This document shows positions 19,481-28,509 of a stretch of 64,000 nucleotides of DNA, one piece after another. The DNA comes from Rhodovibrionaceae bacterium (lineage in GTDB: Bacteria > Pseudomonadota > Alphaproteobacteria > Kiloniellales > DSM-21159). The position numbers and the translations under genes are program-made. The notes beneath the pieces are model-generated. The model did no database searches. It was not told where the DNA came from and saw only the letters and a list, made by a program, of their open reading frames with translations. Numbering within the stretch: position 1 is the stretch's first letter; each line of letters begins with the position of its first letter. The DNA lies in assembly GCA_028279885.1 (NCBI GenBank), contig JANQMX010000057.1, positions 78,880 through 142,879 on the forward strand. The letters run 5' to 3'.

Positions 19481-20559
19481 GAGCCGTAGCGACGCTGGGC
19501 CGGCGGCAGGCTGCCGCCGGAGCGGTCGAGCCCCATCATGGTCACCAGCAGGCCTTCGCGCAGGCCGCGGTCGGCGACGCGCAGGCGATCGACGGGCCAG
19601 AGCCGGCAGATCGCCGTCAGGATGGCGCAGCCGGCGATCACCATGTCGGCCCGGTCGCGGCCGATGCAGGGATGAGCGCAGCGCCGGGCATAGCTCATGT
19701 CGGCGATGCGCCAGCAGACGTCGATCACGCTCTGCATGTCCAGGTAACAGCCATCCACGGCCGCCCGGTTGTAGCGTGGCAAGCCCTTCTGCACGCCGGC
19801 CAAGGTCGTGACGGTACCGGAGGTGCCCAGCATCTGGACACCGCCGGCCTCGACCAGGGGTCTGAGGCCGACCTCCGCCTCGAAGGGCGCCAAGGCCGCC
19901 TCAACCTGATCGACCATCTCCTCGAAGAGGCGGGCCGTCACCTCGCGGCCGCCATGGCGTTCAGTCAAGGTGCCGACGCCGATGGGCACCGAGTGCCAGG
20001 CGCGCAGACCTGCGTCCTTCGCCGGACTCTCCTGCTGCCGACCGCTACGCCGCGACATCCAGGTGATCTCGGTCGAGCCGCCGCCGATATCGAACACCAG
20101 GGCGTCATCGATCGAGGAGTCGAGCAAGGGCAGGCAGCCGAGCAAGGCCAGTTGCGCCTCCTGCTCCGTCGAGATGATCTCGAGCTCGATCCCCGTCTCC
20201 TCTTCGACGAGGCGTAGGAAGGAATCGCGGTTCCGCGCCCGACGGCAAGCCTCCGTGGCGATGGCCCGCACTTGGGTTGCCGACTTGCGTTCGATCTTCC
20301 GGGCGCAAATGTGCAGTGCGTCGACCGTGCGCTGCATGGCATCTTCGCTCAGCGCGCCGCGGCGGCCCAGCCCCTCGCCCAGGCGCACGATGCGGGAAAA
20401 GGCGTCGATCACGCGAAAACCCCGCGCATTCGGGCGCGCAATCAGCAGACGGCAGTTGTTGGTTCCAAGGTCGATGGCGGCATAGACATCGCGTCGCCCG
20501 TTGCCGGCCCGGCCCATGCGCAACGCGTCGTCGAATCCAGCGCAACCAGACGACGTCAC
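19477..20559 (-). CDS. ppx: Ppx/GppA-family phosphatase (exopolyphosphatase/pppGpp phosphohydrolase)
   Basis: 360 residues with a GTG start preceded by a very strong GAGGGGAGG Shine-Dalgarno. The actin-like ATPase fold is shown by AAIDLGTNNCRLLIA (phosphate 1), FDIGGGSTEITW (phosphate 2 loop) and AGGVQMLGTSGTVTTLAG. The short, single Ppx/GppA domain without an HD domain is typical of Alphaproteobacteria. It hydrolyses polyphosphate and/or pppGpp in the cytoplasm; sequence does not separate the two. It is the first gene of the ppx-rlmE pair. Confidence 0.9.
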   Translation of the reverse strand: MTSSGCAGFDDALRMGRAGNGRRDVYAAIDLGTNNCRLLIARPNARGFRVIDAFSRIVRLGEGLGRRGALSEDAMQRTVDALHICARKIERKSATQVRAIATEACRRARNRDSFLRLVEEETGIELEIISTEQEAQLALLGCLPLLDSSIDDALVFDIGGGSTEITWMSRRSGRQQESPAKDAGLRAWHSVPIGVGTLTERHGGREVTARLFEEMVDQVEAALAPFEAEVGLRPLVEAGGVQMLGTSGTVTTLAGVQKGLPRYNRAAVDGCYLDMQSVIDVCWRIADMSYARRCAHPCIGRDRADMVIAGCAILTAICRLWPVDRLRVADRGLREGLLVTMMGLDRSGGSLPPAQRRYGS

Positions 20560-20764
20560 GCCTCCCCTCCTCTGCTCATTCTCTCCGGTTTTCCCGGAAT
20601 ATGGTTAACTGTCGGCGCAATAATGTCGCAATTTTCGTAGTACGGCAAATCCGGGGAGTCGCAAGCTCGTCAAGCCAGCTCTGCGGAAAGCTTGCCAGGC
20701 CCGACCAAGGCGCCTAGATACAGCGATCTCGCGCCAGCGATCGTTGCAGGAACCGCTGTAACGA

Positions 20765-20838
20765 TGGGGGATAGTTTAATGGTAGAACGACGGGTTCTGA
20801 CCCCGTTAGTCCAGGTTCGAATCCTGGTCCCCCAGCCA
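20765..20838 (+). tRNA. tRNA-Gln (anticodon CTG)
   Basis: A full cloverleaf can be drawn. The acceptor TGGGGGA pairs with TCCCCCA, the discriminator base is G and an encoded CCA follows. There is a D-arm with AATGGTA. The anticodon stem ACGGG/CCCGT encloses loop TTCTGAC with anticodon CTG, and the T-arm is CCAGG-TTCGAAT-CCTGG. U1-A72 and G73 are glutamine identity elements. A palindrome AAGCCTTTCAAAGGCTT starts right at the CCA end and may mark the 3' end of the transcript. Confidence 0.96.
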
Positions 20839-20853
20839 AGCCTTTCAAAGGCT
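20837..20853 (+). terminator. Hairpin abutting the 3' end of tRNA-Gln
   Basis: AAGCCTTTCAAAGGCTT is a near-perfect palindrome with an 8-bp arm on either side of one C. No long T-run follows. It is probably a processing or termination structure for the tRNA transcript. Low confidence in mechanism. Confidence 0.4.
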
Positions 20854-21015
20854 TAGCTTGTTGCGGCATGAGTACGGCACGTTCGAACCAACAGAGCGTT
20901 CCAAGATCGTGTCGAGGCTTATCCAGGCGCTAGCCCGTCACCCCCAAAGGCCTTGTCTCGGGAGTCCCGGCGAGATCCGCTTGATTGGCCGCGACCGAGC
21001 CTTAGCCTGTTCCGC

Positions 21016-21996
21016 ATGCGGGACATAAATCTCAAGGCCACCGAATACTTCGAAGCCGTGGCGCGTCTGGGCACCGTTACGAAGGCGGCCGGAGAACTCG
21101 GGGTTTCCCCCTCGGCCGTCAGCCAGCAGATCCGCCTGCTGGAGGCCCAGTTTGGGGTAAAGCTCTTCCGGCGCGAAAAGCGTCGGCTGCGCCTGACCAT
21201 CGACGGCGACCGGCTCTTCCAAACGACCACACAAGCGTTCGGAGCCCTTCGAAACGCGCGCAATGCAATCGCACGGCAGCGAGACACGCGCAGCCTGACG
21301 ATACGGGTGTCACCCAGTTTCGGTGTCCGCTGGCTGGGGCCTCGGATCGCCGGCTTCGCGGCGGCCAATCCGGACTGGAACATCCGGATCGATGCGACGC
21401 CGGACTTTTCCGCGTTCGAGACGGAAGCGGTGGATTTCGATCTTCGCTATGGTCTGGGGGACTGGGCGGGTCTGACTGTGGTGTGCATCATGCGCGACCT
21501 TATCCTGCCGCTGTGCAGCCCGAGCTATCTGGAGCGGTGGCAGGAGAGCGACGATCCGGTCCGCCGGCTGAGAGAGGCCCGGCTGATCGACAGCGTCAAG
21601 ACGCTCTACCGCTGGGACCTTTGGCTCGCCTCGAACCGGCTCGAATTGCCGGACTTGAGCTATCCCTTCCGGTTCGACCGCTCGTCCATGTCGATCGAGA
21701 TGGCGAAGCGAGGCGGCGGCGTTGCCTTCGACAGCGCCATGCTCTGCCTCCCCGAGCTCCAGCGCGGCGAACTGCTGCCCTTTGCTCCCGGCATTCCCGC
21801 CATCGAGTTTCCGGCCTACTGGTTCGTCTGCCCGTCGCGGCACCTGAACAGACGGATCGTGAACCGCTTCGCAGACTGGATCGGCACCGAAGCGAACGAG
21901 CATGAAGCACGGGTGCGCGGGATACTCGAAGAGCTCGGGTGCTCCTATCGGCAGGCGACGGGCCCGGAGCTGCTGGAGGGAGACAGACCTCAGTAG
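21016..21996 (+). CDS. LysR-family transcriptional regulator (GcvA-like)
   Basis: 326 residues from Met-Arg-Asp-Ile, where LysR homology begins; an upstream ATG would add 21 residues. The N-terminal winged helix-turn-helix is TKAAGELGVSPSAVSQQIRLLEAQFGVKLFRR (about 20-52). The effector domain has the GcvA-group style (VDFDLRYGLGDW, and LICPSRHLNRRIV-like PSRHLNRRIV near the end). It reads convergently into the TRAP dctM gene with a 7-bp overlap of the ends, and probably controls the TRAP-transketolase module. Such regulators normally bind upstream of their targets, so its site should lie near 24.8 or 27.5 kb, or at its own promoter. Confidence 0.9.
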   Translation: MRDINLKATEYFEAVARLGTVTKAAGELGVSPSAVSQQIRLLEAQFGVKLFRREKRRLRLTIDGDRLFQTTTQAFGALRNARNAIARQRDTRSLTIRVSPSFGVRWLGPRIAGFAAANPDWNIRIDATPDFSAFETEAVDFDLRYGLGDWAGLTVVCIMRDLILPLCSPSYLERWQESDDPVRRLREARLIDSVKTLYRWDLWLASNRLELPDLSYPFRFDRSSMSIEMAKRGGGVAFDSAMLCLPELQRGELLPFAPGIPAIEFPAYWFVCPSRHLNRRIVNRFADWIGTEANEHEARVRGILEELGCSYRQATGPELLEGDRPQ

Positions 21997-23246
21997 ATCG
22001 TCAGCGCCGGTAGGAACGAAATGAGGAAGAGCACCGCAAGCGCCACGGCATAGAACGGCAAAAGCGCGCGTATGACCTCGCCGATACCGACTTGGGCGAT
22101 GGCCGACGAGATAAAGAGCGTGGTGCCGACCGGCGGCGTATAGAGGCCGATCGAAAGGTTCACCACCATCATCAGACCGAGCTGCACCGGATCAAGGCCG
22201 ATCGCCTGTCCGATGGTCACGAAGATCGGACCGAGCAGCAGGACCGCCGCCGGCAGGTCGAGGAACGCACCGACAATCAACATCACGAGATTGAGGGCAA
22301 GGATCACCATCCAGGGCTCTTGAATGGTGGCGGCGACCCAGACGGCAAGCTCCTGCGGCACACGTTCAGCGGTCAGGACCCATTGGACGGTAGAAGAGGC
22401 CATGATGATGATCATCACCGCCCCGGTCATCATGGCGGTATCCACAGAGGCCCGCCAGAGGCTCCCGAAGGTCAGATCGCGGTAGATCAGCCCGCTGACC
22501 AGGAGCGCATAGGCCACCGCCATGACGCTGACCTCGGTGGGCGTCGCGACACCGAAGCGTAGCGTGCCGATCACGAAGACCGGCATCAGGAGGGCCGGAA
22601 CGGCGACGAAGACCTGACCGCGGAAGGCCTTGAAGCCCCCCTCGAGCGGGGCGCGGGGCAGATTCTTCCGCAGGGCGACGAACCAGACCATCGTGAAGAT
22701 GCCGAGCCCGAGCAGCAGCCCCGGCAGGATTCCGGCGACGAAGAGGTCCACGACCGAAGTGTTCGACACAAGGCCGTAGAGAATCAGCGGAATCGAAGGC
22801 GGGATGAGCACGGCGATCGTTGAAGAGGAGGAGTTTATCGCCGCAGCGAAGCCCCCGGGGTAGCCCGCCTTCTTCTGGACCGGAATCAGAGCATTGCCGA
22901 GCGCTGTCGCATCGGCGACGGCCGAGCCGGAAACGCCGCCGAACATAACGGACCCGAGGATGGAGACCTGCCCCAGGCCGCCCTTGAACCGGCCGACGAG
23001 GAGCCGTGCGACGTTGACCAGATACTCGCCGAAGCGGCCGGACATCATCAGGTTGCCCGCAAGGATAAAGAAGGGGATCGCGAGCATCGGAAAGCTTTGG
23101 GTCGGGGTGTAGAGGCGCTGGGCGAGCACCGCCATGGGCTTGCCATCGAACCAAAGCGCCACGGCGGCCGCGCCCAGCAGGGCATGGGCGACGGGAACCG
23201 AAAGGGCGAGAAGGAGAAGAAAAACCCAGAGGAGCGGCGCGGTCAT
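21990..23246 (-). CDS. dctM: TRAP transporter large permease (DctM)
   Basis: 418 residues from the Met that follows the dctQ stop by a few bases. It has about 12 hydrophobic segments and DctM signatures such as GGVSGSAVADATALGNALIP (about 95-115), SSSSTIAVLIPPSIPLILYG (about 130-150) and the C-terminal PPVGTTLFISSAIA. It is the sodium-coupled transport subunit of a tripartite importer. It is the last gene of the module, and its end overlaps the convergent LysR gene. Confidence 0.94.
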   Translation of the reverse strand: MTAPLLWVFLLLLALSVPVAHALLGAAAVALWFDGKPMAVLAQRLYTPTQSFPMLAIPFFILAGNLMMSGRFGEYLVNVARLLVGRFKGGLGQVSILGSVMFGGVSGSAVADATALGNALIPVQKKAGYPGGFAAAINSSSSTIAVLIPPSIPLILYGLVSNTSVVDLFVAGILPGLLLGLGIFTMVWFVALRKNLPRAPLEGGFKAFRGQVFVAVPALLMPVFVIGTLRFGVATPTEVSVMAVAYALLVSGLIYRDLTFGSLWRASVDTAMMTGAVMIIIMASSTVQWVLTAERVPQELAVWVAATIQEPWMVILALNLVMLIVGAFLDLPAAVLLLGPIFVTIGQAIGLDPVQLGLMMVVNLSIGLYTPPVGTTLFISSAIAQVGIGEVIRALLPFYAVALAVLFLISFLPALTIY

Positions 23247-23250
23247 CGGT

Positions 23251-23799
23251 TCAGCTGAGGCTTGTCCGCGCCCCGGTAACACCGCCGCCCATGAGAAGGC
23301 GGACGGACTCCAGTGCGACGATCAGGGCCATGCAGCCGAAGCCGTAGACGAGGCTCGCATAGCCCCAAACCTGCTTGATGCCGAGGGTGGCGAGGGTCTG
23401 GAACGTCGAGGCTTTCAGGATCGGCTGGCTCGACCAGAGCACATTGATGCAGATGATCAGGACGGCGATCTGGACGGCGAGCGGAAGGACGCACTGTCCG
23501 CGCGGGCCGAGGAGATTGGGCAGGACGGTTACGGAGATGTTCCGGCCCCTGGCGGCCGCGACCACGACGCCGCCGGCGACAAGCCATGGCAGAAGCACGG
23601 CGTGGATTTCATAGGCCCAGGGGATTCCCTCGCCCAGGCTGTAGCGCAGCACCACATTGATGAAGAGCAGGACGAACATCGCCAAGAGGCAGAGAACGGC
23701 GATGAGCCGCCCGCTCCAATCCAGCGCGTCGATCCCATGGCCTACCCAGGCAAGGAAGGGGCCCGAAGACCCCTTCCCAGTCTCGGAGGCGGACCTCAT
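23251..23799 (-). CDS. dctQ: TRAP transporter small permease (DctQ)
   Basis: 182 residues with four predicted membrane helices and the DctQ features YSLGEGIPWAYEIHAVLLPWLV and AARGRNISVTVLP. It complexes with DctM in the inner membrane. It is translationally coupled to dctP upstream (ATGA overlap) and followed immediately by dctM. Confidence 0.92.
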   Translation of the reverse strand: MRSASETGKGSSGPFLAWVGHGIDALDWSGRLIAVLCLLAMFVLLFINVVLRYSLGEGIPWAYEIHAVLLPWLVAGGVVVAAARGRNISVTVLPNLLGPRGQCVLPLAVQIAVLIICINVLWSSQPILKASTFQTLATLGIKQVWGYASLVYGFGCMALIVALESVRLLMGGGVTGARTSLS

Positions 23800-24758
23800 T
23801 CGAGGCCGGCAGCTTTCTTCAACGCGTCGACCAACTCAGGAAAGTCCTCGGCGTAGCGGTCGTAAACCGACGCCGTCGCGGCCTGGTAGGCGGCCTTGTC
23901 GGCGTCGGCGAACTTGGCGCCCTCCGCTTCCATCTTCGGACGCAGCGTCGCGTCGCCCTTCAACGAGAGCCCGCGCTGGATCTCACCCGCCGAGGCGGTT
24001 GCCTCCAGGGCGCAATTCTGCGTCTTCTCGTCGAGGCCCGACCACCAGGCGAGGCCCGCGACGACCGGGGTCGATTCGTACTTGTGGCCCGTCATGGTGA
24101 CATAGGGCGTGATGTCATGGAGCTTCGCCGAGTAGATGTTGGTCAGCGGATTCTCCTGGCCTTCGAAGACGCCGGATTGCAAGGCCGAAGGTAGCTCCGA
24201 CCAGGCAAGCGGGGCCGGATTTGCGCCGAGCGCTTCGAAGATGGCCAGGGTCATCGGGTCGGGCGGGGTCCGGATCTTCATGCCCTGGACGTCACCCGGG
24301 TCCGAGACGTTCTTGCTGGTGTGGGTGATGTTGCGGATTCCATTGTCCCAGAACCCGAGGATCTTGAGCCCCTTATCCTGAGCACGGCTGTCCAGCATAT
24401 CGCCGACGTCCCCATCCACCACGCTCCATGCGGTCGGAAGATCGTTGAAGAGGAACGGCAGCCCCAGAAGACCGATCTCCGGAACGACCTGACTCATCGC
24501 GCCCTGGGAGTTGGCGGTGATCTGGATCACGCCCGCCGTGGCCGAGGTCAGCATCTCGGCGTCGTCGCCCATGGTGGCGGACGGCGCGTGGTTGACCGTG
24601 TGGCCCGAGCAGGCCGCGAACGCGTCGGCCCAGGCCTCCGCCGCGATGTAGCGCGGGTTCCCGGGATTGGCGCCGTGGGCAAAGATCACCTCGTCGGCGT
24701 AAGCCGCACCGGCAATCATCGTAGAGGCGGTCAGGACCGCCATCAGTTTGATCTTCAT
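23796..24758 (-). CDS. dctP: TRAP transporter solute-binding protein (DctP)
   Basis: 320 residues. The signal peptide ends near AAYADE (residues 20-23) and a GGGAGG ribosome-binding site lies upstream. The DctP family features include the carboxylate-binding Arg region PGDVQGMKIRTPPDPMTLAIFEALGANPAPLAWSELPSALQSGVFEGQENP. The conserved Arg in KIRTP usually salt-bridges an acid group on the ligand. It binds the solute in the periplasm for DctQM. The operon also encodes a short-chain dehydrogenase and a transketolase, so the ligand may be a sugar acid or a polyhydroxy acid or sulfonate (inference). Confidence 0.93.
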   Translation of the reverse strand: MKIKLMAVLTASTMIAGAAYADEVIFAHGANPGNPRYIAAEAWADAFAACSGHTVNHAPSATMGDDAEMLTSATAGVIQITANSQGAMSQVVPEIGLLGLPFLFNDLPTAWSVVDGDVGDMLDSRAQDKGLKILGFWDNGIRNITHTSKNVSDPGDVQGMKIRTPPDPMTLAIFEALGANPAPLAWSELPSALQSGVFEGQENPLTNIYSAKLHDITPYVTMTGHKYESTPVVAGLAWWSGLDEKTQNCALEATASAGEIQRGLSLKGDATLRPKMEAEGAKFADADKAAYQAATASVYDRYAEDFPELVDALKKAAGLE

Positions 24759-24817
24759 GGTTGTTTCCTCCCTTTTTCTTCAAGACCTGAAGCAGCGTCC
24801 GCTTCAGGTGCAGTCAC

Positions 24818-25597
24818 TCAGTGGATCAAAGCTCCACCATTCACATCGACCTCCGTTCCCGTGCAGTAGGCAGAGAGGTCGGACGCAAGAAAGAGCGCGC
24901 AGCCCGCGACGTCGGACGCCTCGCCCGCACGGCCCATAGGAATGCCGGCGAGGACTTGCGCGCGCATTTCGTCGGTGAGCTTGCCGGCCGTGATGTCGGT
25001 CGCGATGAAGCCCGGGCAGATGGCGTTGGAGCGGACGTTGTCGGGTGCCAGTTCTCGCGCCATTGCCTTGGTAAGGCCGAGAATACCCGCTTTCGCCGCC
25101 GAGTAGTGCGGGCCGCCGAAGATACCGCCGCCCCGCTGCGCCGACACCGAAGAAAGATTTATGATCGACCCCGACCGTTGCGCGCGCATGGACGGGATGA
25201 CCGCCTGGCTCATATAGAGCGTGCCGCGCAGCGAGACGTCGGTGACGGCGTCGTAGTGCTCTGGCTCGATCTGCATCAGCTTGAGGGGCTGGGTGATGCC
25301 GGCGTTGTTGACCAGGATGTCGACCCGGCCCCACCTCCCTAACAGGGCTTCAACCGCGGCTTGGACGGCAGCCTTGTCGGTGACGTCGCAGGCCATGCCC
25401 ACATGCTCCGCGCCCAGATCCTCGGCGGCCGCCTCTGCCTCGTCCTTATCCAGATCGAGGATCGCGACGGTTGCGCCGTGCTCGGCGAACAGCCGGGCAA
25501 TCGCCTTGCCGAGACCCCGAGGGCTTGCTCCCCCCGTGACGATTGCAAATCTGCCGTCAAGAAGACCCATCTTTCCGTTCCCCGCGCGACCGGTCAT
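24818..25597 (-). CDS. Short-chain dehydrogenase/reductase (SDR)
   Basis: 259 residues from the ATG overlapping the transketolase stop. A second Met at residue 10 also fits the start of SDR homology. It has the classical SDR motifs: cofactor loop TGGASPRGLGKAIA, NNAG, catalytic Ser in NLSSVSAQRGG, and YSAAKAG with the Tyr-Lys pair. Asp in AILDLDKDEAE at the end of beta-2 favours NAD(H). It likely oxidises a secondary alcohol of the imported compound to a ketone, which would supply a ketol donor for the adjacent transketolase (inference). Confidence 0.92.
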   Translation of the reverse strand: MTGRAGNGKMGLLDGRFAIVTGGASPRGLGKAIARLFAEHGATVAILDLDKDEAEAAAEDLGAEHVGMACDVTDKAAVQAAVEALLGRWGRVDILVNNAGITQPLKLMQIEPEHYDAVTDVSLRGTLYMSQAVIPSMRAQRSGSIINLSSVSAQRGGGIFGGPHYSAAKAGILGLTKAMARELAPDNVRSNAICPGFIATDITAGKLTDEMRAQVLAGIPMGRAGEASDVAGCALFLASDLSAYCTGTEVDVNGGALIH

Positions 25598-26634
25598 AGC
25601 CAGCCCTTGATCTGTTTCACGACGCCTTTGGTGGAGATGCCGTAGAGGTCATGCAGCGTCGGCAGCGCACCCGCTTCGAGAAACTCGTCCGGCAGGCTGA
25701 TCATCCGAAAGGTCGGCGCTAGGCCGGCCAGCAAAAGCTCCTTCGCCACCGCTTCTCCAAGCCCGCCATTCGTACTGTGGTTCTCGGCCACGACGACGAG
25801 ACGCCCCCGACCGGACTCCTTCAGGATGGTCTCCACGTCGAGCGGCTTGATGGTGGGAACATGCAGGACGGCCACATCCACCTTGTCCTTCGCCAGTATC
25901 TCGGCGGCATCCAGCGCGCGCATGGTCATGATGCCGGTCGAGATGACGAGGACATCCGCGCCCTCGCGGATCATCTGCGCTTTGCCCAACTCGAAGCGGT
26001 AGTCGGGTTTGTGGCGGGTCAGCACGCTTGGCACTTTGCCCCGCAGCAACCTGGCGTAGACCGGGCCCGTGTGCGCAGCCATCGCCGGCACCATTCCGGT
26101 CAAGTCGCAGGCATCGCAGGGATCGATGACAACCATGTTCGGCAGGCCCCGGAAGATTGCGAGATCCTCGGTCGCCTGATGACTCGGCCCGTAGCCGGTG
26201 GTCAGCCCCGGCAGGGCACAGGCGATCTTGACCGGCAGGTTCTCCTCGGCAATCGCCATGGCGATAAAGTCGTAAGCCCGGCGCGATGCGAAGACGGCGT
26301 AGGTCGTCGCGAAGGGCAGGAAGCCTTCTCTCGCGAGGCCGGCCGCGGCGGAGAACAGCAGCTGCTCGGCCATGCCCATCTGGTAGAAGCGCTTCGGCAT
26401 GGCCTTCGCGAAGACATGCAGGTCGGTGTACTTGGAGAGATCGGCCGAAAGGCCGACGATCCGTTCGTCCGTCTTGGCCAGGTTCACGAGCGCATGGCCA
26501 AAGGGTGCCGCGACCGTGTCATAGCCCTCGGCCGCAAGCGATGCGATCATGGCCGAGGTCGCAACCTTCTGGCCATCGGGCCCCAGCTGAACCCGGCGCG
26601 GCTCGTACTTTCGTTTCATAGAGGCAAGCGTCAT
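25594..26634 (-). CDS. Transketolase, C-terminal (Pyr + C-terminal domain) subunit
   Basis: 346 residues, starting at the Met overlapping the upstream stop (ATGA). Transketolase pyrimidine-binding features include VGLSADLSKYTDLHVFAKAMPKRFYQMGMAEQ with the catalytic Glu in GMAEQ, and FATTYAVFASRRAYDFIAMAI. A transketolase_C region starts near 215 (LVISTGIMTMRALDA). It forms an active enzyme only with the N-terminal subunit encoded just upstream. It transfers two-carbon ketol units using ThDP. Split enzymes of this type occur in pathways for apiose, sulfosugars and other non-standard sugars. Confidence 0.93.
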   Translation of the reverse strand: MTLASMKRKYEPRRVQLGPDGQKVATSAMIASLAAEGYDTVAAPFGHALVNLAKTDERIVGLSADLSKYTDLHVFAKAMPKRFYQMGMAEQLLFSAAAGLAREGFLPFATTYAVFASRRAYDFIAMAIAEENLPVKIACALPGLTTGYGPSHQATEDLAIFRGLPNMVVIDPCDACDLTGMVPAMAAHTGPVYARLLRGKVPSVLTRHKPDYRFELGKAQMIREGADVLVISTGIMTMRALDAAEILAKDKVDVAVLHVPTIKPLDVETILKESGRGRLVVVAENHSTNGGLGEAVAKELLLAGLAPTFRMISLPDEFLEAGALPTLHDLYGISTKGVVKQIKGWL

Positions 26635-27485
26635 GCCGGCCTCGCGTCTTCCAGCTTGGCCAGAGCTCTCGACCACTCGTCGGCTTCGACGCGCACGAAA
26701 TGGGTGATCTCGCGGTTCTCGAGGAAGTCGACGCCCTTGCACATCTTCGTGTGGCAGATGATGACGCGCGGCTTCGGCTCGGTCAGGGCTCGGGCCGTAT
26801 CGAAAGCCGCGACCAGCGCGTCCAGATCGTTCCCGTCGACTTCCTGGGCGTGCCAGCCGAAGGCCGCCCATTTCGGCGCCTCGGCGCCGACGGCCAGCGC
26901 GTCGCGCGACGGTCCATCGGCCTGCTGATTGTTGAAATCGACGATGCAGATCAGGTTATCGAGCCGCCATTGGGTGGCCGACATCACGGCCTCCCAGGTC
27001 GCGCCCTCGCCCAGCTCGCCATCGGACATCAGGTTGTAGACGAAGGCCGGGTTGTTCTTGCGCTTAAGCCCCAACGCCATCCCAACGGCGATTCCGAGCC
27101 CCTGACCGAGCGAGCCGCCGGTGATCTCCATCCCCGGCGTATAGCTTGCCATGCCGGACATGGGCATGCGCGAGTCGTCCATCCCGTAGGTCTCGAACTC
27201 CTCCTCGGGCAGGATTCCCGCCTCCATCAGCGCTGCGTAAAGCGCGATGGCATAGTGGCCGATCGACAAGAGAAAGCGGTCGCGGCCCTCCCACTCCGGA
27301 TCCTCCGGGCGATAGTCGAGCGCATGGAAGTACGAGGTCGCCAGAACGTCCGCGACGCCAAGTGCCTGACCGATGTAGCCCTGGCCCTGCACCTCGCCCA
27401 TCAGCAGCGCCTTGCGCCGGATGTTCCAGGCGCGCATCTCCAGCGACACGTTCGACAGGTTGCCTACGCGCGGCTGCGCGGCCAT
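26631..27485 (-). CDS. Transketolase, N-terminal (ThDP pyrophosphate-binding) subunit
   Basis: 284 residues with a GGGAGG ribosome-binding site. His in SYFHALDY and SIGHYAIALYAAL, GGSLGQGLGIAVGMALG, and the metal/diphosphate motif SDGELGEGATWE...DFNNQQ are all transketolase PP-domain features. The usual Gly-Asp-Gly reads Ser-Asp-Gly, which also occurs in other split members. It is the first structural gene of the module after the AraC regulator (133-bp gap). Confidence 0.94.
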   Translation of the reverse strand: MAAQPRVGNLSNVSLEMRAWNIRRKALLMGEVQGQGYIGQALGVADVLATSYFHALDYRPEDPEWEGRDRFLLSIGHYAIALYAALMEAGILPEEEFETYGMDDSRMPMSGMASYTPGMEITGGSLGQGLGIAVGMALGLKRKNNPAFVYNLMSDGELGEGATWEAVMSATQWRLDNLICIVDFNNQQADGPSRDALAVGAEAPKWAAFGWHAQEVDGNDLDALVAAFDTARALTEPKPRVIICHTKMCKGVDFLENREITHFVRVEADEWSRALAKLEDARPA

Positions 27486-27618
27486 CCAATCCTCCCTGAA
27501 TTCTTGTTCTTTGATGGAGTGATAGCAGCGCGTGGCGCCGCTGAAACTTTCGAAAAACGCAAAACTTGTTTAGAAAATCTTCAAAGAAGGATCTCTCGAT
27601 CCCAGGCGACGCTGCGCC

Positions 27619-28509
27619 TTACGCGCCTGAGCGCAGCTTGCCCGGCGTCGTTCCGGTCGCCGCCTTCACGCGGCGGGTCATATGGGATTGGCTGGAAAAA
27701 CCGGTGCGAAAAGCGATCTCCGACAGCGGCAGCGTGCTGGAACGGATCATCTCGATGGCGCGTTCCGTTCGCCGTTTCTGCAGATATTGCGCCGGCGGCT
27801 CGCCCACGTGTTCCCTGAAGACCCGCGCGAAATGAAAGGGGCTCATGCCGACAAGGGCGGAGAGATCGCTCAATCGCAAAGGCTCGCCCAAGCGATCCTC
27901 GATCGCCATGAGGACGCGGCGCAAGTCGGCGCGACCGACCTCGGAGCGCTGCAGATCCACGAGCCGCATTCTTTTCTGGGTGGCGCGCAGCACGCCCAAG
28001 GCGATGAGATAGGACCGCGCGTCCATTTCCATGGAGCATGGCGGGTCGGCGGCATCCATGGCGCGCTGAAGATAGGCTTCCGCATCCCGCGCCGCGGCAT
28101 GATCGGACAAAGCGAAGAAGTCCTCCGGCTCGGCGATGTGGGAGAGCCCGGCTTCGTCGGAGACCTCGCAAAGCAGGCTTTGCTTGAAATAGAAGTGGCC
28201 GTATTCGACGACGCCTTCGGAGGAGAACTTGCCGCCGCTGTGCGGCCGCTGGAGTGACAGCGCCCCAATCCGCGCAGTCGGCAAAGGGGAGGCCGCGAGG
28301 CGCCGGGCCGACGCACCGCCGACGTGATAGGTGAGCACGTAGTGGTCGACGCCGCGGAAGTACAGGCCGTGGCCGAGCGTCCGGCGATGTCGCACCACCG
28401 GCATATTCCACCGCTCCTGCACGCCGAGAATAGGCGGCATGTTCGGGCCCACCAGCGCTCGGTAGACACCGCAGTGTTCAGGTTCGTGCTCGAAAGAGTG
28501 AATACCCAT
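27619..28509 (-). CDS. AraC-family transcriptional regulator
   Basis: 296 residues with a GGAGG ribosome-binding site. The N-terminal part is an unknown sensing domain. The C-terminal 100 residues carry two helix-turn-helices: LRLSDLSALVGMSPFHFARVFREHVG and LPLSEIAFRTGFSSQSHMTRRVKAATGTTP, the AraC/XylS signature. It lies immediately upstream of the transketolase genes on the same strand and divergent from the hydrolase at 28831, so it could control either or both. Confidence 0.92.
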   Translation of the reverse strand: MGIHSFEHEPEHCGVYRALVGPNMPPILGVQERWNMPVVRHRRTLGHGLYFRGVDHYVLTYHVGGASARRLAASPLPTARIGALSLQRPHSGGKFSSEGVVEYGHFYFKQSLLCEVSDEAGLSHIAEPEDFFALSDHAAARDAEAYLQRAMDAADPPCSMEMDARSYLIALGVLRATQKRMRLVDLQRSEVGRADLRRVLMAIEDRLGEPLRLSDLSALVGMSPFHFARVFREHVGEPPAQYLQKRRTERAIEMIRSSTLPLSEIAFRTGFSSQSHMTRRVKAATGTTPGKLRSGA

